Below, piece by piece: positions 11,775 through 22,749 of a DNA stretch of 64,000 nt. Each line of letters opens with the position of its first letter. Position 1 is the first letter of the stretch. The stretch spans positions 62,001-126,000 of the forward strand of contig JBCAMK010000001.1 in the NCBI GenBank assembly GCA_038503065.1. The letters are read 5' to 3'. The notes under the pieces were generated by a model. It saw only the letters and a list, made by a program, of their open reading frames with translations, was not told the origin of the DNA and made no database searches. This DNA comes from Paragyromitra xinjiangensis. Lineage: Eukaryota; Ascomycota; Pezizomycetes; Pezizales; Discinaceae. The position numbers and the translations under genes were made by a program.

Positions 11775-12331
11775 CTATGCTGCGGACAATTGGTTCTGCA
11801 GGTGACCCAATCCGACAGTTGCTTTTGTGGTATTCTCGCGATAAACTCTGGCAAGAATTGTGGATATTGCCAAGCCCGGCAAAACCTTGCGGGAACGCCA
11901 AGAACGGCCATTCGCGGAAGTAAATGCGGTGCCGTTTCTTCCGAGAGGTGGAACACTGCAGACACACCGGCCCAGCGTTGGCAAAAAAGCTTACTTATGA
12001 CGCCCACCGTGTAACACTACCGGTCAGTAATCGAAACTCACCTATCTAGAACTTTAACAAAGTCCTCAAATACCCTTCTCGGGATTGGAATTTGAGGCTT
12101 TTTACGGTTATCTGTTGCACTTACCCCAGACTTGCATCCGAGGGCTTGGATCATATTTTGAGCGCAGGATTCTCCAATAGATCTGTGATTTGTGATCTCG
12201 AACTTTAATTTCGATGCCAGAGCGAGCTCGTGATGAAAGCTGCGTTTATCTAGGTAGGCTCTTGTCAAATAAGAATTCGTACTATATAAAGTCTTACCAG
12301 AACGAATCTTAAGCGGAGAGTGCTTGTTCAT
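11775..12331 (-). CDS. Putative two-exon protein of unknown function
   Basis: Exons 12331-12042 and 11955-11775 (minus) join in frame to 156 residues. The donor is a strong AG/GTGAGT, the acceptor CTGCAG/T, and the intron 86 bp. Exon 1 encodes RSFHHELALASKLKFEI and the following NHRSIGES region. Exon 2 encodes VPPLGRNGTAFTSANGRSW and then a basic, helical tail. Both pieces read as normal protein, which random AT-rich sequence rarely does. ATG 12331 is my choice; further 5' exons are possible (a GTACGT donor sits upstream). The 5' flank is interrupted by the hAT-like insertion at 12491. No family recognised; it could be a decaying gene. Confidence 0.35.
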
Positions 12332-12482
12332 TGTAAGTATACATGTATATACTAATACTTGGCATTGATCAGAAACAAGTACGTACTTTCCGGAAGCTGA
12401 GGTCTTAAAGTTTTCCAAGCTCGAGAGATGCAATTATGTCTACCTCGAAGCCGGTCACGCTTGATCCGCTAAAATGCTATTC

Positions 12483-12490
12483 GCCAACAG
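12483..12490. repeat. Target site duplication, left copy
   Basis: GCCAACAG, repeated exactly at 13137-13144 on the other side of the hAT-like element. Confidence 0.75.
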
Positions 12491-13136
12491 TTAGTGTGGT
12501 CCACGAGGCAGCTCGAGGCGAGCCAGGGGGTATGCCTCGAGGCACCTCGTGCTCGTGGGGGGTCTGCTTCGGGCTGCTCGAGCAATGGAGGGCTTGCCTC
12601 GAGGTGCTCGAGGTGCCTCGAGGCATAGGGGCATAGAGGTACTATTAGAGGCACCCTCAAGTAAGAATTATCGTTCAATACACTGGTATCTAACAAAGTA
12701 GCTATCTACTAATATCGTCTTCTTCCTAGTTAAGTTTACTTGTATCATCCCATCATTCCCTCAATGGTTGCTTACTGTATAGGGTCTTCAAAATTCAAAT
12801 CCTCTATATTGTGTTAAGTCATTGGGAAATTCTTATTAGAGGATGCTACCGTGGATGACATAGTGCTAGTAGGTATGTGGGTTACTGCCAGTGGGATTGA
12901 ACCCGAAGGTACCGGCGAGAGATAGGTGGAGAATACGTATAAAACTAGTTCCATGGACCTGGATGGTATCCAGGGGTCGATTATCGCCGCTGTGAAACCC
13001 CATAGGCCTGAGACCTCGAGGCACCTCGAGGCGAGCAACCAAACATGCCTCGAGGCGCCTCGTGCCCGCGCCCCCCCCCTGCCTCGGGCAGCCTCGAGGC
13101 GAGGCCTCGAGCGAGCTTGCCTCGTGGACCACACTG
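12491..13136. mobile_element. hAT-like non-autonomous transposon (646 bp)
   Basis: Termini are inverted repeats: TAGTGTGGTCCACGAGGCA on the left and the complement of CAGTGTGGTCCACGAGGCA on the right. The flanks carry the same 8 bases, GCCAACAG, at 12483-12490 and 13137-13144. An 8-bp duplication with TIRs starting YAGNG is the hAT superfamily pattern. One extra T separates the left duplication from TAGTG. Both subterminal regions are packed with CCTCGAGG and CGAGGC motifs (about 12510-12630 and 13012-13120), likely transposase-binding or foldback sequence. The interior has no transposase, so movement would need an enzyme in trans. Confidence 0.8.
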
Positions 13137-13144
13137 GCCAACAG
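13137..13144. repeat. Target site duplication, right copy
   Basis: GCCAACAG, identical to 12483-12490. Removing the element and one copy restores a continuous empty site. Confidence 0.75.
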
Positions 13145-13201
13145 CTTTGATAATGCGGCGAAATTAGTCTAAGGCTGTCTCCCTGAACAAGGCTCCGTCG
13201 T

Positions 13202-13336
13202 GTACTCGTATTCTCATGACGTTTTTAAAACGGGCTGCCTCTGCATCTTATATAAAATAGGTAGATTCAGGGCAGTTTGTATGATATGCAGACCTGGCCC
13301 ATTTAAATTTTAAAAACGTCATGAGAATACGAGTAC
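13202..13336. mobile_element. MITE-like element with perfect 29-bp inverted repeats
   Basis: Arms 13202-13230 and 13308-13336 are perfect reverse complements over 29 bases (outer part GTACTCGTATTCTCATGACG). They enclose 77 bases without coding potential. If the TA inside each end is a target duplication, the TIRs begin CTCGTATTC, which would suit a Tc1/mariner-type MITE. It could instead form a cruciform or transcribed hairpin. Confidence 0.65.
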
Positions 13337-13624
13337 TAACTTAGCAGCCAAGGCTATATATGTACTTGGTAATGACTGTGTTCTGCCACCGGAGTAACTA
13401 AGTTGTTACCCCTGATTTCGTACGTGGTGAGTGCTCAGCCTTCACTTGAAACATACCGCACCCCAGAGATGGATGATTGGTAACAGCTGAGTCCGTAAGT
13501 CTCGGTACTGTGCAAACCAAAACTGCACTTCCGGTAATTTCTATTGCAGATTAGGTAATGGGCTAATCATTTGTGCAGTAGAAAGAAGCCTGGTCACGTT
13601 TATACGAAGATGTCTTACTAGGTA

Positions 13625-13849
13625 TACCGTATTTTCTCGCAGATAACAAATACAACCGGACTGAGGCCGCAGGGCGAGAGTTGCTGTTGGATTGGCCGAG
13701 TAGGGACCCAATTACGCCCAGTTAAGAACCAAAGCAATCTTCAGATTTGACGCACACAGTAAAGGTTCTGTTGCCTTGCCCAGTTATATTACCATTCTAT
13801 CGTGCAGTCTCAGTCCGGTTGTATTTGTTATCTGCGAGAAAATACGGTA
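13625..13849. mobile_element. MITE-like element with perfect 41-bp inverted repeats
   Basis: Arms 13625-13665 and 13809-13849 match as reverse complements at 41 of 41 bases (outer part TACCGTATTTTCTCGCAGAT). They enclose 143 bases of non-coding sequence. With TA as target duplication the TIRs start CCGTATTTTC, again a Tc1/mariner-like layout. The perfect arms suggest recent insertion or little mutation since. Confidence 0.7.
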
Positions 13850-15944
13850 TTCTCTCGATCTGTCTTTTGGCGGATCGTCGATAGTTAGTAATTTGAGGTC
13901 AACTACGAGTGACATACCATGAAAAATATCACTGTTAGAATGGATGTTTGGTCAACGACCGTCACCTAAGCTGGCAAGCTATCAATCTTCACGTAGATAC
14001 AAGGTCTTAGAACCTGCGAACAATTTAGTTCTTAATGTGTTCGGGGTTACATGTAGTGGTACATGCAACGATTGAAAGATCTATGTGGCGCTACAAAACA
14101 CTTTATCAAATCTACACTCATTTTATCAGTATTGAGGTATGGTAGAAACTCAATTGATAGCTCGTAGCATAATAAGCTATCCTCTCTCCTATTATGCTTC
14201 AAGTCTGAACAGTAAGCCCCCCTTACAAAATGTTAGGGTTCGGGTCTTAGGTTAACCGAATTATCGGGGCTTTTCGGGACCCTCGGTTCGTGGTTCTCCC
14301 TTCAACAGCCAATCCGCTTTCGAGCTGAGCTAAGTGATATATGCTACATGGATTTAGCGAAATGTCTGAGCGAACTCCGGTCTGACCTATGGATGGCTCC
14401 ATTTCTTCGCATAAAACCCGCAGTCTCTCCCCCTAATGGCGTGACCTCTCTAGGCCCCTGTGGGATACCTTCCCTCTTGGCCTTTGGGGGTGAATCTCCT
14501 GCAGGCACTCAGTTTCCTTGGTTCTGATCTTGCGCAATATCCGCTATAAGAGCTCGAGGTGAATTGAGGTCTCGGGTCAAAGTCTTAACTTAATATCTCG
14601 ATAGAAGAGGGTTCGAAAAGAGCTCTGAGGAAATGAACTGGCACACAGGATTTTGTGCGTGAAGCCTCCTACTTGTGAGAATGAAAAGGATTAGAAGATT
14701 GACGAATGTTCTGGTAGTTGATGTTAGGAGTCAGATTAGACTTTTATTGCGAAACCCGAGCCGCCAATGATCAATAATGGTCTAGCTGTTAGCATAAACT
14801 GACGTAATACTCACGGCAGCTAGGTATTTTAGGTGCTAGTTAGAAAAACTCAAGACTCAGCGGAATCTAGGCTCTGGATATCTCTGGTTGTTGGGATTGT
14901 CGTTCAATGCTCTATGAGGTACGGAAATACATCATCTTCTATACCCCGGTGGGAAAGTCGTCTATAAAAGTGTAGCGGCCCTAGCAAGAACTAATTATTT
15001 TCGTATGAGGGATTTATCTTAGGGACGTGGGGGGATTATGGGAAATTCATACTTCGGGAAATTATACACATTTCCAAATACCTTTTACTCTAGCTCAAAG
15101 GTGAGAAATAGTAAGGGAAACGGTTGACTAAAAATGCCATTAGGAATTAAACTCACACTATGCAGTCTAGTACCTGAGACCCTAACTACTTACACTATCA
15201 CTTCATATATAAAATCGTCAGCAAAGCGTTGATTAACCTAATTATAATAGGAGCATTGAAGAGTTGTGATAGTGAAGTAGGAACGGACAGGAATGTACAT
15301 GTAGTGCTATGAATCCGGGGACTGTTAAGGTACCTTGGTAGGGTTTAATGCGAAAAACCTAACTTAGTCAAGTTGACTAATAGTATTTGCTGTTCTTATC
15401 CTTTGTGCAAAGCAGACAAAGGGCTTAAGGGTTGGAGAGAAAAGTTCTGGGTATGAGCCCCCGCGAGATAGCTCTCTATTATTACCCCGCACATTCAGCG
15501 ATAACCCTAGAGATGAATGATAGTGGTGACCGGATAGCAGCCCCTAGCTGTAGTACTTCTACATCATCCAAGGGAATCAACAGATGCGAAAACGCAGGGC
15601 TATCTTCGCTGCCACGCTACGTCTTAAATCTGGAGATATTTTTTGCTGTGTTTACCGAACGGGGAGTGTCCGGGGGCGTCCCGATAGTTCTTCCCTGGTA
15701 AAAATTATTAAGCGACTCCCTATCCGGCAAGGCTACCGTATATGTACTCTACAACCCCGGAATTCCGAAAGTGCTTTGTAATTGGTACCTCACTAAGTAC
15801 GGCGTTTCCCGAGAGATTCCCCGCATCTAATTAGTGCGCTGGTGTATCTACAACTTCTACTATGTTGCAAAGGATATATAAAGAATGGATTTTTTCTAAG
15901 CAGCCGCTGGGACTTCTACCACAACCTCAATTGCAAGTAAAATA
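13850..15944. other. Gene-poor relic region upstream of the carboxylesterase
   Basis: No supported gene. A weak 16-base inverted repeat (CTACTTACACTATCAC near 15186 and its near-complement near 15263-15281) and an open frame of about 80 codons starting at ATG 15452 are all I see. The last ~150 bases form the promoter of the esterase gene. Confidence 0.5.
15875..15883 (+). promoter_or_regulatory. TATA box of the carboxylesterase gene
   Basis: TATATAAAG lies 62-70 bases before the ATG at 15945, a good core-promoter distance for a regulated fungal gene. Confidence 0.5.
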
Positions 15945-17968
15945 ATGTTGTTCTTAGCGCCGTTACTGTTAGTGCTCAGCACGACTTTTGTCTTAGCAAT
16001 TCCGCTGAATGGGACCGATCACTCGAGCTCAAAATTGCCGACTGTTAGTATTAAAAATGGCACTGTTCAAGGCCTCCACTTGCCTGCGTTTAATGAAGAC
16101 GTATTTCTCAGCATCCCATTCGCTGCGCCTCCTGTTGGCGACTTACGTTTTCAACACCCAAAATCATATAACAGCACTTGGAAAGGAGTGCTCAAGGCAA
16201 CAGCCTATGGACCTTCTTGTCCTGGATATGGAGGGTTCGCGAAGGGATTCCATTTAGATGAGGATTGCTTAACGCTAGATGTGGTGAGGCCAGCTGGTGC
16301 AGATTGGAAAGAATTATTACCGGTTATGGTTTGGATATATGGCGGCGGTGAGTTGATCTGCATGAGAGAGTTTTAAGAAACTGGCATTGACCTTAGCTGG
16401 GACAGGCTTCACTGCTGGAACTAGCTCAGATCCAAGGTTCAATTTGTCGTATATCGTAAACGCCAGTGTAGCTATCGATAAGCCGGTTATTGCAGTAGGA
16501 ATCAACTACCGGGTAGCTGGGTTCGGCTTTCTCGCCGGCCAAGATGTATTTAATTCTGGGAACTCTAATGCTGGCCTTTATGATCAACGCTTGGCATTAA
16601 GATGGTTGCAGGAGAATGTTGCATCTTTTGGAGGAGATCCTAAGAAAGTTACGATCTGGGGAGAGTCGGCTGGAGCGTTCTCAGTTGGGTATCATTTAAT
16701 TGCAAATAATGGGAATAATGAGGGTCTCTTTCGGGCGGCGATTATGGAGAGCGGAGCAAACATAGGCCCGACGCGTAAGTGATCTCTCTTCAGCTATAGC
16801 TTGGGTTTCTGAATCGGGTGCCTTAGTACATTCTTTGGGTTATTATGATGAAATGTACAAAAACCTGACGGATACTGTTGGGTAAGTATTTCCTTCCCCA
16901 GGCTACTGCTCTCCTTCACTTACTAATACCGGTTATTAGGTGCACCAACTCATCTGATCGCCTTCAATGCCTACGAGAGGTTCCATATGAAGCGTTATAC
17001 GATGCTCTCAGTCCACAGATATGGACTCCGGTTGTCGATGGGTATTTGATCCCACGCTGGCCCTCAGATATGATGAAAGAAGGCGTTTTCGCCGATGTGC
17101 CTATCATTAGTGGGGCAAACACAGTAAATCTTCAATGCTGGTAAAAGGGATAAATACACATCAACTAACCTTCCAAAATAGGACGAAGGAACAGCAACCT
17201 TCTTTGGTCCCCGTGGTATTATCAACACCGACCAAGATCTCTATAACTACCTTCTCAACGGTCCCCTTCCCGCTACCACCCCTTCCTCTGTCAACAAGAT
17301 TCTTCAACTCTATCCGGATGACCCAGCCCTCGGCTGTCCCTTCAATACAGGTTCTGAACGTTTCGCTGATCAAGGCTATCAATATAAGCGCTCTGCTGCG
17401 ATTGCAGGCGATTACTCTATACATGCCGGGCGGAGGCATATATGTGGGTATTATGCTGAAAGGGGGAATAAGGTGTTTTCTTATCGATTCGATCAATCTC
17501 CGTGGAACGGGGAATTGGAGCTTATAGCAACAGTCGCGCCGGTTTATTCAACGCATTTTTCAGAGGTATCTCAACGGTTCTTCCACGGATGCATGTAGGA
17601 AATTATTGACTATTTGGCTAGATCGGATTTGTATTCAATAATCCTAGCTCTAACATAACGACATATATTGGGCCGGATCCGAAGGTTCAGGCATTGTCGA
17701 CTTTGATCTCGCGGAGTTGGATCAGCTTCGCGCATGATCTTGATCCGAATAATCATGGAAGTAAGTGCATCCCCGGGTTTCACCAAGCCTGCCTGTGATT
17801 GGTGAGCTCATATATTTTACAGTTAAAGGAGCTCCGAAGTGGCCAGAGTATAAGGATTCGGCTTCGAATATAGTGTTTAATTCAAACAGAACATATGTGG
17901 AGAAGGACGACTATAGAAAGGAGCAGTTGGAATTTTGGAAGACTATCTGGCATGAAGTTGGGTGTTGA
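15945..17968 (+). CDS. Secreted type-B carboxylesterase/lipase
   Basis: Seven exons: 15945-16347, 16406-16774, 16827-16881, 16940-17123, 17182-17565, 17622-17760, 17823-17968; 559 residues, the usual family length. It opens with a signal peptide ending VLA-IPL, so it enters the secretory pathway. Family landmarks in order: FLSIPFAAPPVGDLRFQHP, EDCLTLDV, the oxyanion-hole VWIYGGG joined across intron 1 to FTAG, the nucleophile elbow GESAG (Ser about 222), WTPVVDGYLIP, and the likely catalytic His (about 462) in VYSTHFSE. Several N-glycosylation sequons are present. Such enzymes hydrolyse esters or lipids outside the cell; the substrate is not predictable. All introns are 52-62 bp, and the 16882-16939 intron has a perfect TACTAAT branch site. 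It looks intact although many frames stop early if unspliced. Confidence 0.9.
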
Positions 17969-18636
17969 TTAGGTACATGTAGTGACATAAAGCTAATCTG
18001 TATAGTGTTTAAAGAATATATATGGGATTGATATGCTGTTTAGTTGGGTCTCACTAGCCACAGGTAGGTTACGTGACAGTCGTCAATCCCAAACCAACAG
18101 TCTGCCTCGAATAGTGGAACATTTGGGATTCTATTGGAGAAAATTCATACCGGCTAGAATAGAGAGACTACCGTTCATGGCATGAATTGAGCCTTCCGGA
18201 CGCTTCTGAGTGTTCTCTGTTCCCCGAAAATCTAGATGTAAGGAACTAGACAGACCATACTTTAAATAAACTTTGTCTGCTGTAAGGGTCTGACGTCTAT
18301 TTTGGACTACAGTGATATCTGGTGCTATGCGGCTTGAAGATTTTCTTTCTTGAGCAACTTCTTTCCTGCTTGCTACAGATGATAGGTTGACCATACACAC
18401 ATCGTTTGGTATGGATTTCTTTCCATCAGGACAGATGTGAGAGTTTATCGGAATACTGAATTTGGATTGAAGCTCGCCAGATCGCTAATACGCGTCTAAA
18501 CCTGCGATTTCCGGCCGAGGATACGTAAAATAGCGGCTGTTCAGTTACTCTATACTGTTAAAGGCAGTCGTGTTCTTGATACTGGTGATAGACGTGGGGG
18601 CCAAATTCGAGAGAAGGTGAGCTTCCCCATGATCTG
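17969..18636. other. Intergenic between esterase and oligopeptidase
   Basis: No gene seen. It holds the esterase 3' flank and the PRD1 promoter. The stretch from 18650 to 18900 is pyrimidine-rich, as in fungal 5' leaders. Confidence 0.5.
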
Positions 18637-18924
18637 ATGTGTTGCACACCAACAATCTCACGAATCACCTCTCTCCCTCGGTACCCCACATTTTCATCCA
18701 CCACCACCCCTCAATTCTCTGAACTGGCTGCCCTATTTTCCCCCAGGAAAGTTCTCTTCTTCTTTTTCATCTCCTTCATTATCCTCCTCCTCTCGACCTC
18801 CATTGTGGCTCCTCTTCCCCGTCTCGCTGCTCTGCTACGTCAATTCCCCCGCTCCCAGCTCTTCCTCAACGCTAGCTCTCGTCCTTTCGCGAAAAATATA
18901 AACAGACTACTTACAACTTCCAGC

Positions 18925-21361
18925 ATGGGTTATCCGAAGCCACCACCGGCTCCGAGATTCGAACATACCCCAGAGACTCTGTTGAAAGATACACATAAAA
19001 TCATCAATAGGTCGCGTAAGCTCGAGGATGAGATTGCCAAGAACGTCACCCCCGAGACAGCTTCATTCGACAATGTTATCAAGCCACTTGCCGAGGACGA
19101 GAATGAATCAGGGCTTGAGACAGCTATCTTGGGGTTTTATCAGTACGTTAGTGCTGACAAGGCCGTGAGAGATGCTAGTAGCGAGTCCGAGAAATTTCTT
19201 GAGGTAAGTCTTGGCTCCTGCTCTTGGAGGTAAACATGCGGTTTGAGTAGAGCTGATTGCTTGATTGTGTGTCTAGGACTTCGGCATCGAATCTTCCATG
19301 CGTCAAGATATTTTCAAGCTTGTATCGGCTGTGGCTGTCCAGAATAAAAAGAAGCCAGTCTCAGATCTTCCGGAATCGATCCGTCTCCTCGAGAAAATGA
19401 ACAAGGATTATGTCCGCAATGGTCTTGCTCTGCCAGAAGATAAGCGTGCTCGCTTTAAAGAAATTAAAAAGGAGCTCTCTACCCTCGCTATCGAATTCTC
19501 GAAACGTCTAAATGAGGAAAACGGCGGGATCTGGTTCACACCGGAGCAGCTCAAAGGCGTCCCTGACGATGTTTTGCACGGCCTGAAGAAGGGTGAAGGT
19601 GAGAATGAGGGAAAACTTTGGTTGACGTTCAAGTACCCAGATTTATTTCCAACAATGAAGTATGCTGTCGATCCCGAAACTAGGAAAGCCGTTTTCCTTG
19701 GCAACGAGAACAAATGTAACGAGAATACGGAGCTTTTCAAGAAGGCTATTAAGCTCCGCGATGAGAAAGCTAGGCTACTGGGATTCAAGTCACACGCTGA
19801 ATTTACCTTGGATATTAAGATGGCTCATACACCCGAGAAAGTGTTGACGTTCTTAAATGATCTGCGGACGAGGCTAGAACCGGGAGGTCGGGAGGAGATT
19901 GAAAGGCTGAAAAAATTCAAGAAGGCCGACACCAAGGAGAATAAGCTCTCTGATGATGGGAGATACTATCTTTGGGACCATAGGTATGGGTTTTTCACCC
20001 CACAACCACGGGGGAACTTGACTGACAGGTTGATTGTAGATATTACGATCGCATGCTTCTTGAGAAGGAGTATCAACTTGACGCCCAGAAGATTGCGGAA
20101 TACTTTCCTGTCACAGAAACCATTCAAGGCATGATGAGGATCTTTGAGACACTCTTTGGGTTAGAGTTTGTCGAAGTTACCGACGAAACTAAGCATGTGT
20201 GGCATCCGGACACTAAGCAGTTCCGTGTTTACAATGAGAAGACGTCAGATGGGAAAGAGCAAACATTTGTCGGCTGGCTGTATCTGGATTTGCACCCCAG
20301 AGAGGGCAAGTATGGACATGCAGCCAATTTTAACCTGCAACCGGTATGTGTTCTATATAGTTTATTTTCGAGGCTATTTTTTGACGGTTCTATGCAGGGT
20401 TTCACAGACAAGGAAGGGAAGAGGCGTTATCCAGCAACAGCATTGGTTTGCAATTTCTCGAAACCGACAGAAACGAAGCCGTCCCTACTAAAACACGACG
20501 AAGTTGTGAGTACACCCCTGAATCTTGAAGCCTCATCTCATTTTACGCAGCCCCATTCTGACCTACCTAGACAACTCTGTTCCACGAACTCGGCCACGGT
20601 ATCCATGACCTCGTTTCAATCACTAAATATTCACGCTTCCATGGCACCAGTGTCGTGCGTGACTTTGTGGAAGCTCCTTCTCAGATGCTCGAAAACTGGT
20701 GTTGGACTTCGTCTGAGATCATTGGTCTCTCTCACCATTACAAAACTGGCGAGAAAATGCCCCAAGAGATAGTCGATACCATCATCAAGACTAAGCACGT
20801 CAATGATGCACTTTTCAACCTCCGCCAGCTTCATTTTGCCTTTTTCGATATGAAGGTCCACAATCTAGATAATCATGAGGAAGCGAAGAAGATCAACCCG
20901 AGTGTGGAGTATAACGTGATGCGAACAGATATTTCACTCTTAGATCCACCGCCAGAAAACCGTGAGGTGTGTATCACCAGAAATGCACCTGTCGCTTACT
21001 ATGCTTATAGCACCAATACTAATATCTTGATGTAGAACTTTGGCCACGGTGAGGCGACCTTCGGGCATCTAATGGGTGGTTATGATGCTGGTTATTACGG
21101 ATATCTCTGGTTCGCTCCATTTTCGTTCTTTCATCTCCTCTACTTTGGTTAACACAACATAGGTCCCAAGTATTCTCAACCGACATGTTCTACGCAGCAT
21201 TCAAGAAAGCGCCCATGGACGGCAAAGAAGGAAGGCGATATCGCCACACGGTATTAGAAAGAGGCGGTAGCCAAGATGAGATGGAGACCCTGAAGCAGTT
21301 CTTGGGCAGGGAACCGAATTCGGATGCATTTTTCGAAGATTTGGGTCTGGTGAAGAAATAA
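18925..21361 (+). CDS. PRD1: Saccharolysin/thimet-type oligopeptidase (peptidase M3)
   Basis: Seven exons: 18925-19203, 19277-19983, 20040-20343, 20398-20505, 20571-20966, 21036-21109, 21163-21361; 688 residues, close to yeast Prd1. The zinc site is FHELGHGIHD (His 471, Glu 472, His 475), built across intron 4, and the third ligand is Glu 500 in FVEAPSQML. Other M3 blocks are FTLDIKMAHTPEKVL, GWLYLDLHPREGKYGHAANF, TALVCNFSKP, GHLMGGYDAGYYGYLWSQVF and a conserved C-terminal FL.REPN. The enzyme degrades short peptides in the cytosol or mitochondrial intermembrane space. I chose ATG 18925 because the family sequence starts soon after. An in-frame ATG at 18637 would add 96 residues with a hydrophobic run, possibly a targeting leader, but that stretch resembles translated 5' leader. 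The intron-6 donor (GTTCGC) is weak. Confidence 0.92.
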
Positions 21362-22005
21362 ATGTATTCTGAAGCACGTGGAAAAAACAAGGAGCTAGAA
21401 GCGAATGAAATGGACTTGAATTGCATCAACAAGAGTTCGATATTATCAGTAATTTCAAGAGGAGTTTCGAGTGACGTGGTAATTTTTGCGTTTATGATAG
21501 TTCATTCCTTGATATATCATACAAAAATTCTCCAGAAGATAAGAGACGCACTTCTTAGCCCAGCCAGAGCAGTCCTATTGTCTATCCAGAACGATCTCGT
21601 ATTAGGAAGTTTCTCGCACCTATATCAGGAAGCTTTCTAACATTCTCGAGTGAAGTAGTTTCGCGCGGCGATCCGTGGCCTGCTGCCCTTTCTTTTCTTT
21701 CTGCGCGGCTGGTCCCTCAGACAGTCCTCCTTCACTTACTAGCAGAGGGTACTAGCCGGATCGGGCGTGGTAATCGTCTTTCCTCTGGCGCCTAAAAACA
21801 ATTGAAGGGCAGAGCTATGGAGCCTTGGCAAAATGGTTACATGTAATTCTACGCTAGCAGAGAGCCATCCCTTACAAACAATCCACCCGCAGAAGTTTGC
21901 ACGCTGGAAGAAGTCGTTAGTCCCCAAATACAGAGGTAAGAAACCCAATTTCCTCTTATGAGATATATACCAACGCTATACGCTATAAGAACCAGCTCCG
22001 CGACT
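21362..22005. other. Intergenic before the BTB cluster
   Basis: No supported gene. An open frame at 21362-21640 follows directly on the PRD1 stop and has no recognisable features. It is probably 3' flank. Confidence 0.45.
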
Positions 22006-22749
22006 ATGCCAAAAAGTACTCCTACACAACAAACCACCATAGGGAGCGAAGAAAGCACCTTACGCTGGCTTCCTAAGTTCGCTCGGTATATCCTGCTCTC
22101 TTAAATTCAAAGATCTGTTGTTGCATCCGTATTATCCAGAACTAACCAATTCAAAAGGCTTCTCGCAGGCCCTATCGTGACTCTATATGTTGGCAAAGAA
22201 CGCGTCAAGTATCAGGCCCACAAGGATATGCTCTGTGAGCTCTTTTTTTTTCAGAAGGCTCTCAAAGGACCATTCGAGGAAGCCTCAAAGAATGAGATCA
22301 ACATGCCAGACGACAATCCTGCTGCATTATCAGCCCTCATCGAAAATCTGTATACGGGCCACTACAAATACGACCCGAACGTGCCAGTTAGAGAGTTCCA
22401 AGGACTGTCTGGGCCTGAGCCTCCATCAGTAGAGCTCGCTAAGCCATTGTTCCATCTCGAAGTACTAATACTAGCAGACAAGTATGAGGACAGGCGTTTG
22501 GAAAGGGAGGCGATGTATTTGTTTGCGGATTCTATCAGTGTTTTGGACACTTTGGACAAACTCAGATTGTAGAAAGCTGCCTACGCTACCGGAACCATAA
22601 GCTATGGTTATTATGGCAGTGGGTCCAAAGAAACCATAAAGTGGCTCAAGAAGTTATACGAGGAACACCCTAAAGCGGTACTACCGATAATTTCAGACTT
22701 CCCAGGGCTGGCCAATGATTTATTATATACAATCGTCGCAGAGCATTAG
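22006..22749 (+). pseudogene. BTB/POZ gene A, disrupted by a nonsense codon
   Basis: Exons 22006-22085 and 22158-22749, with a 72-bp phase-2 intron in the same place as in the three downstream paralogues. The product starts MPKSTPTQQTTIGSEEST and continues into a BTB domain: VTLYVGKERVKYQAHKDMLC, EEASKNEINMPDDNPAALSA, LIENLYTG, LFHLEVLILADKYED. At 22570-22572 the frame meets TAG where intact copies have LRLW or LRLF. Beyond it the frame stays open and family-like (KWLKKLYEEHPKAVLPII, DFPGLANDLL) to 22749. A single TGG-to-TAG change explains the break. A ~145-residue truncated protein could still be made, so death is likely but not proven. Confidence 0.7.

Noticed and set aside
12892..12903. 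B-box-like GGTTCAATCCC (minus strand) inside the hAT-like element, suggesting a tRNA-derived SINE
   Set aside because: No A box at a proper distance and no A-rich tail. TIRs and the 8-bp duplication explain the element better.
14229..14640. Possible solo LTR starting TGTTAGGGTTCGGG
   Set aside because: No matching end, target duplication or second copy could be identified by eye.
18637..18924. In-frame 96-residue N-terminal extension of PRD1
   Set aside because: It is pyrimidine-rich leader-like sequence and does not resemble the family. Kept as an alternative start only.
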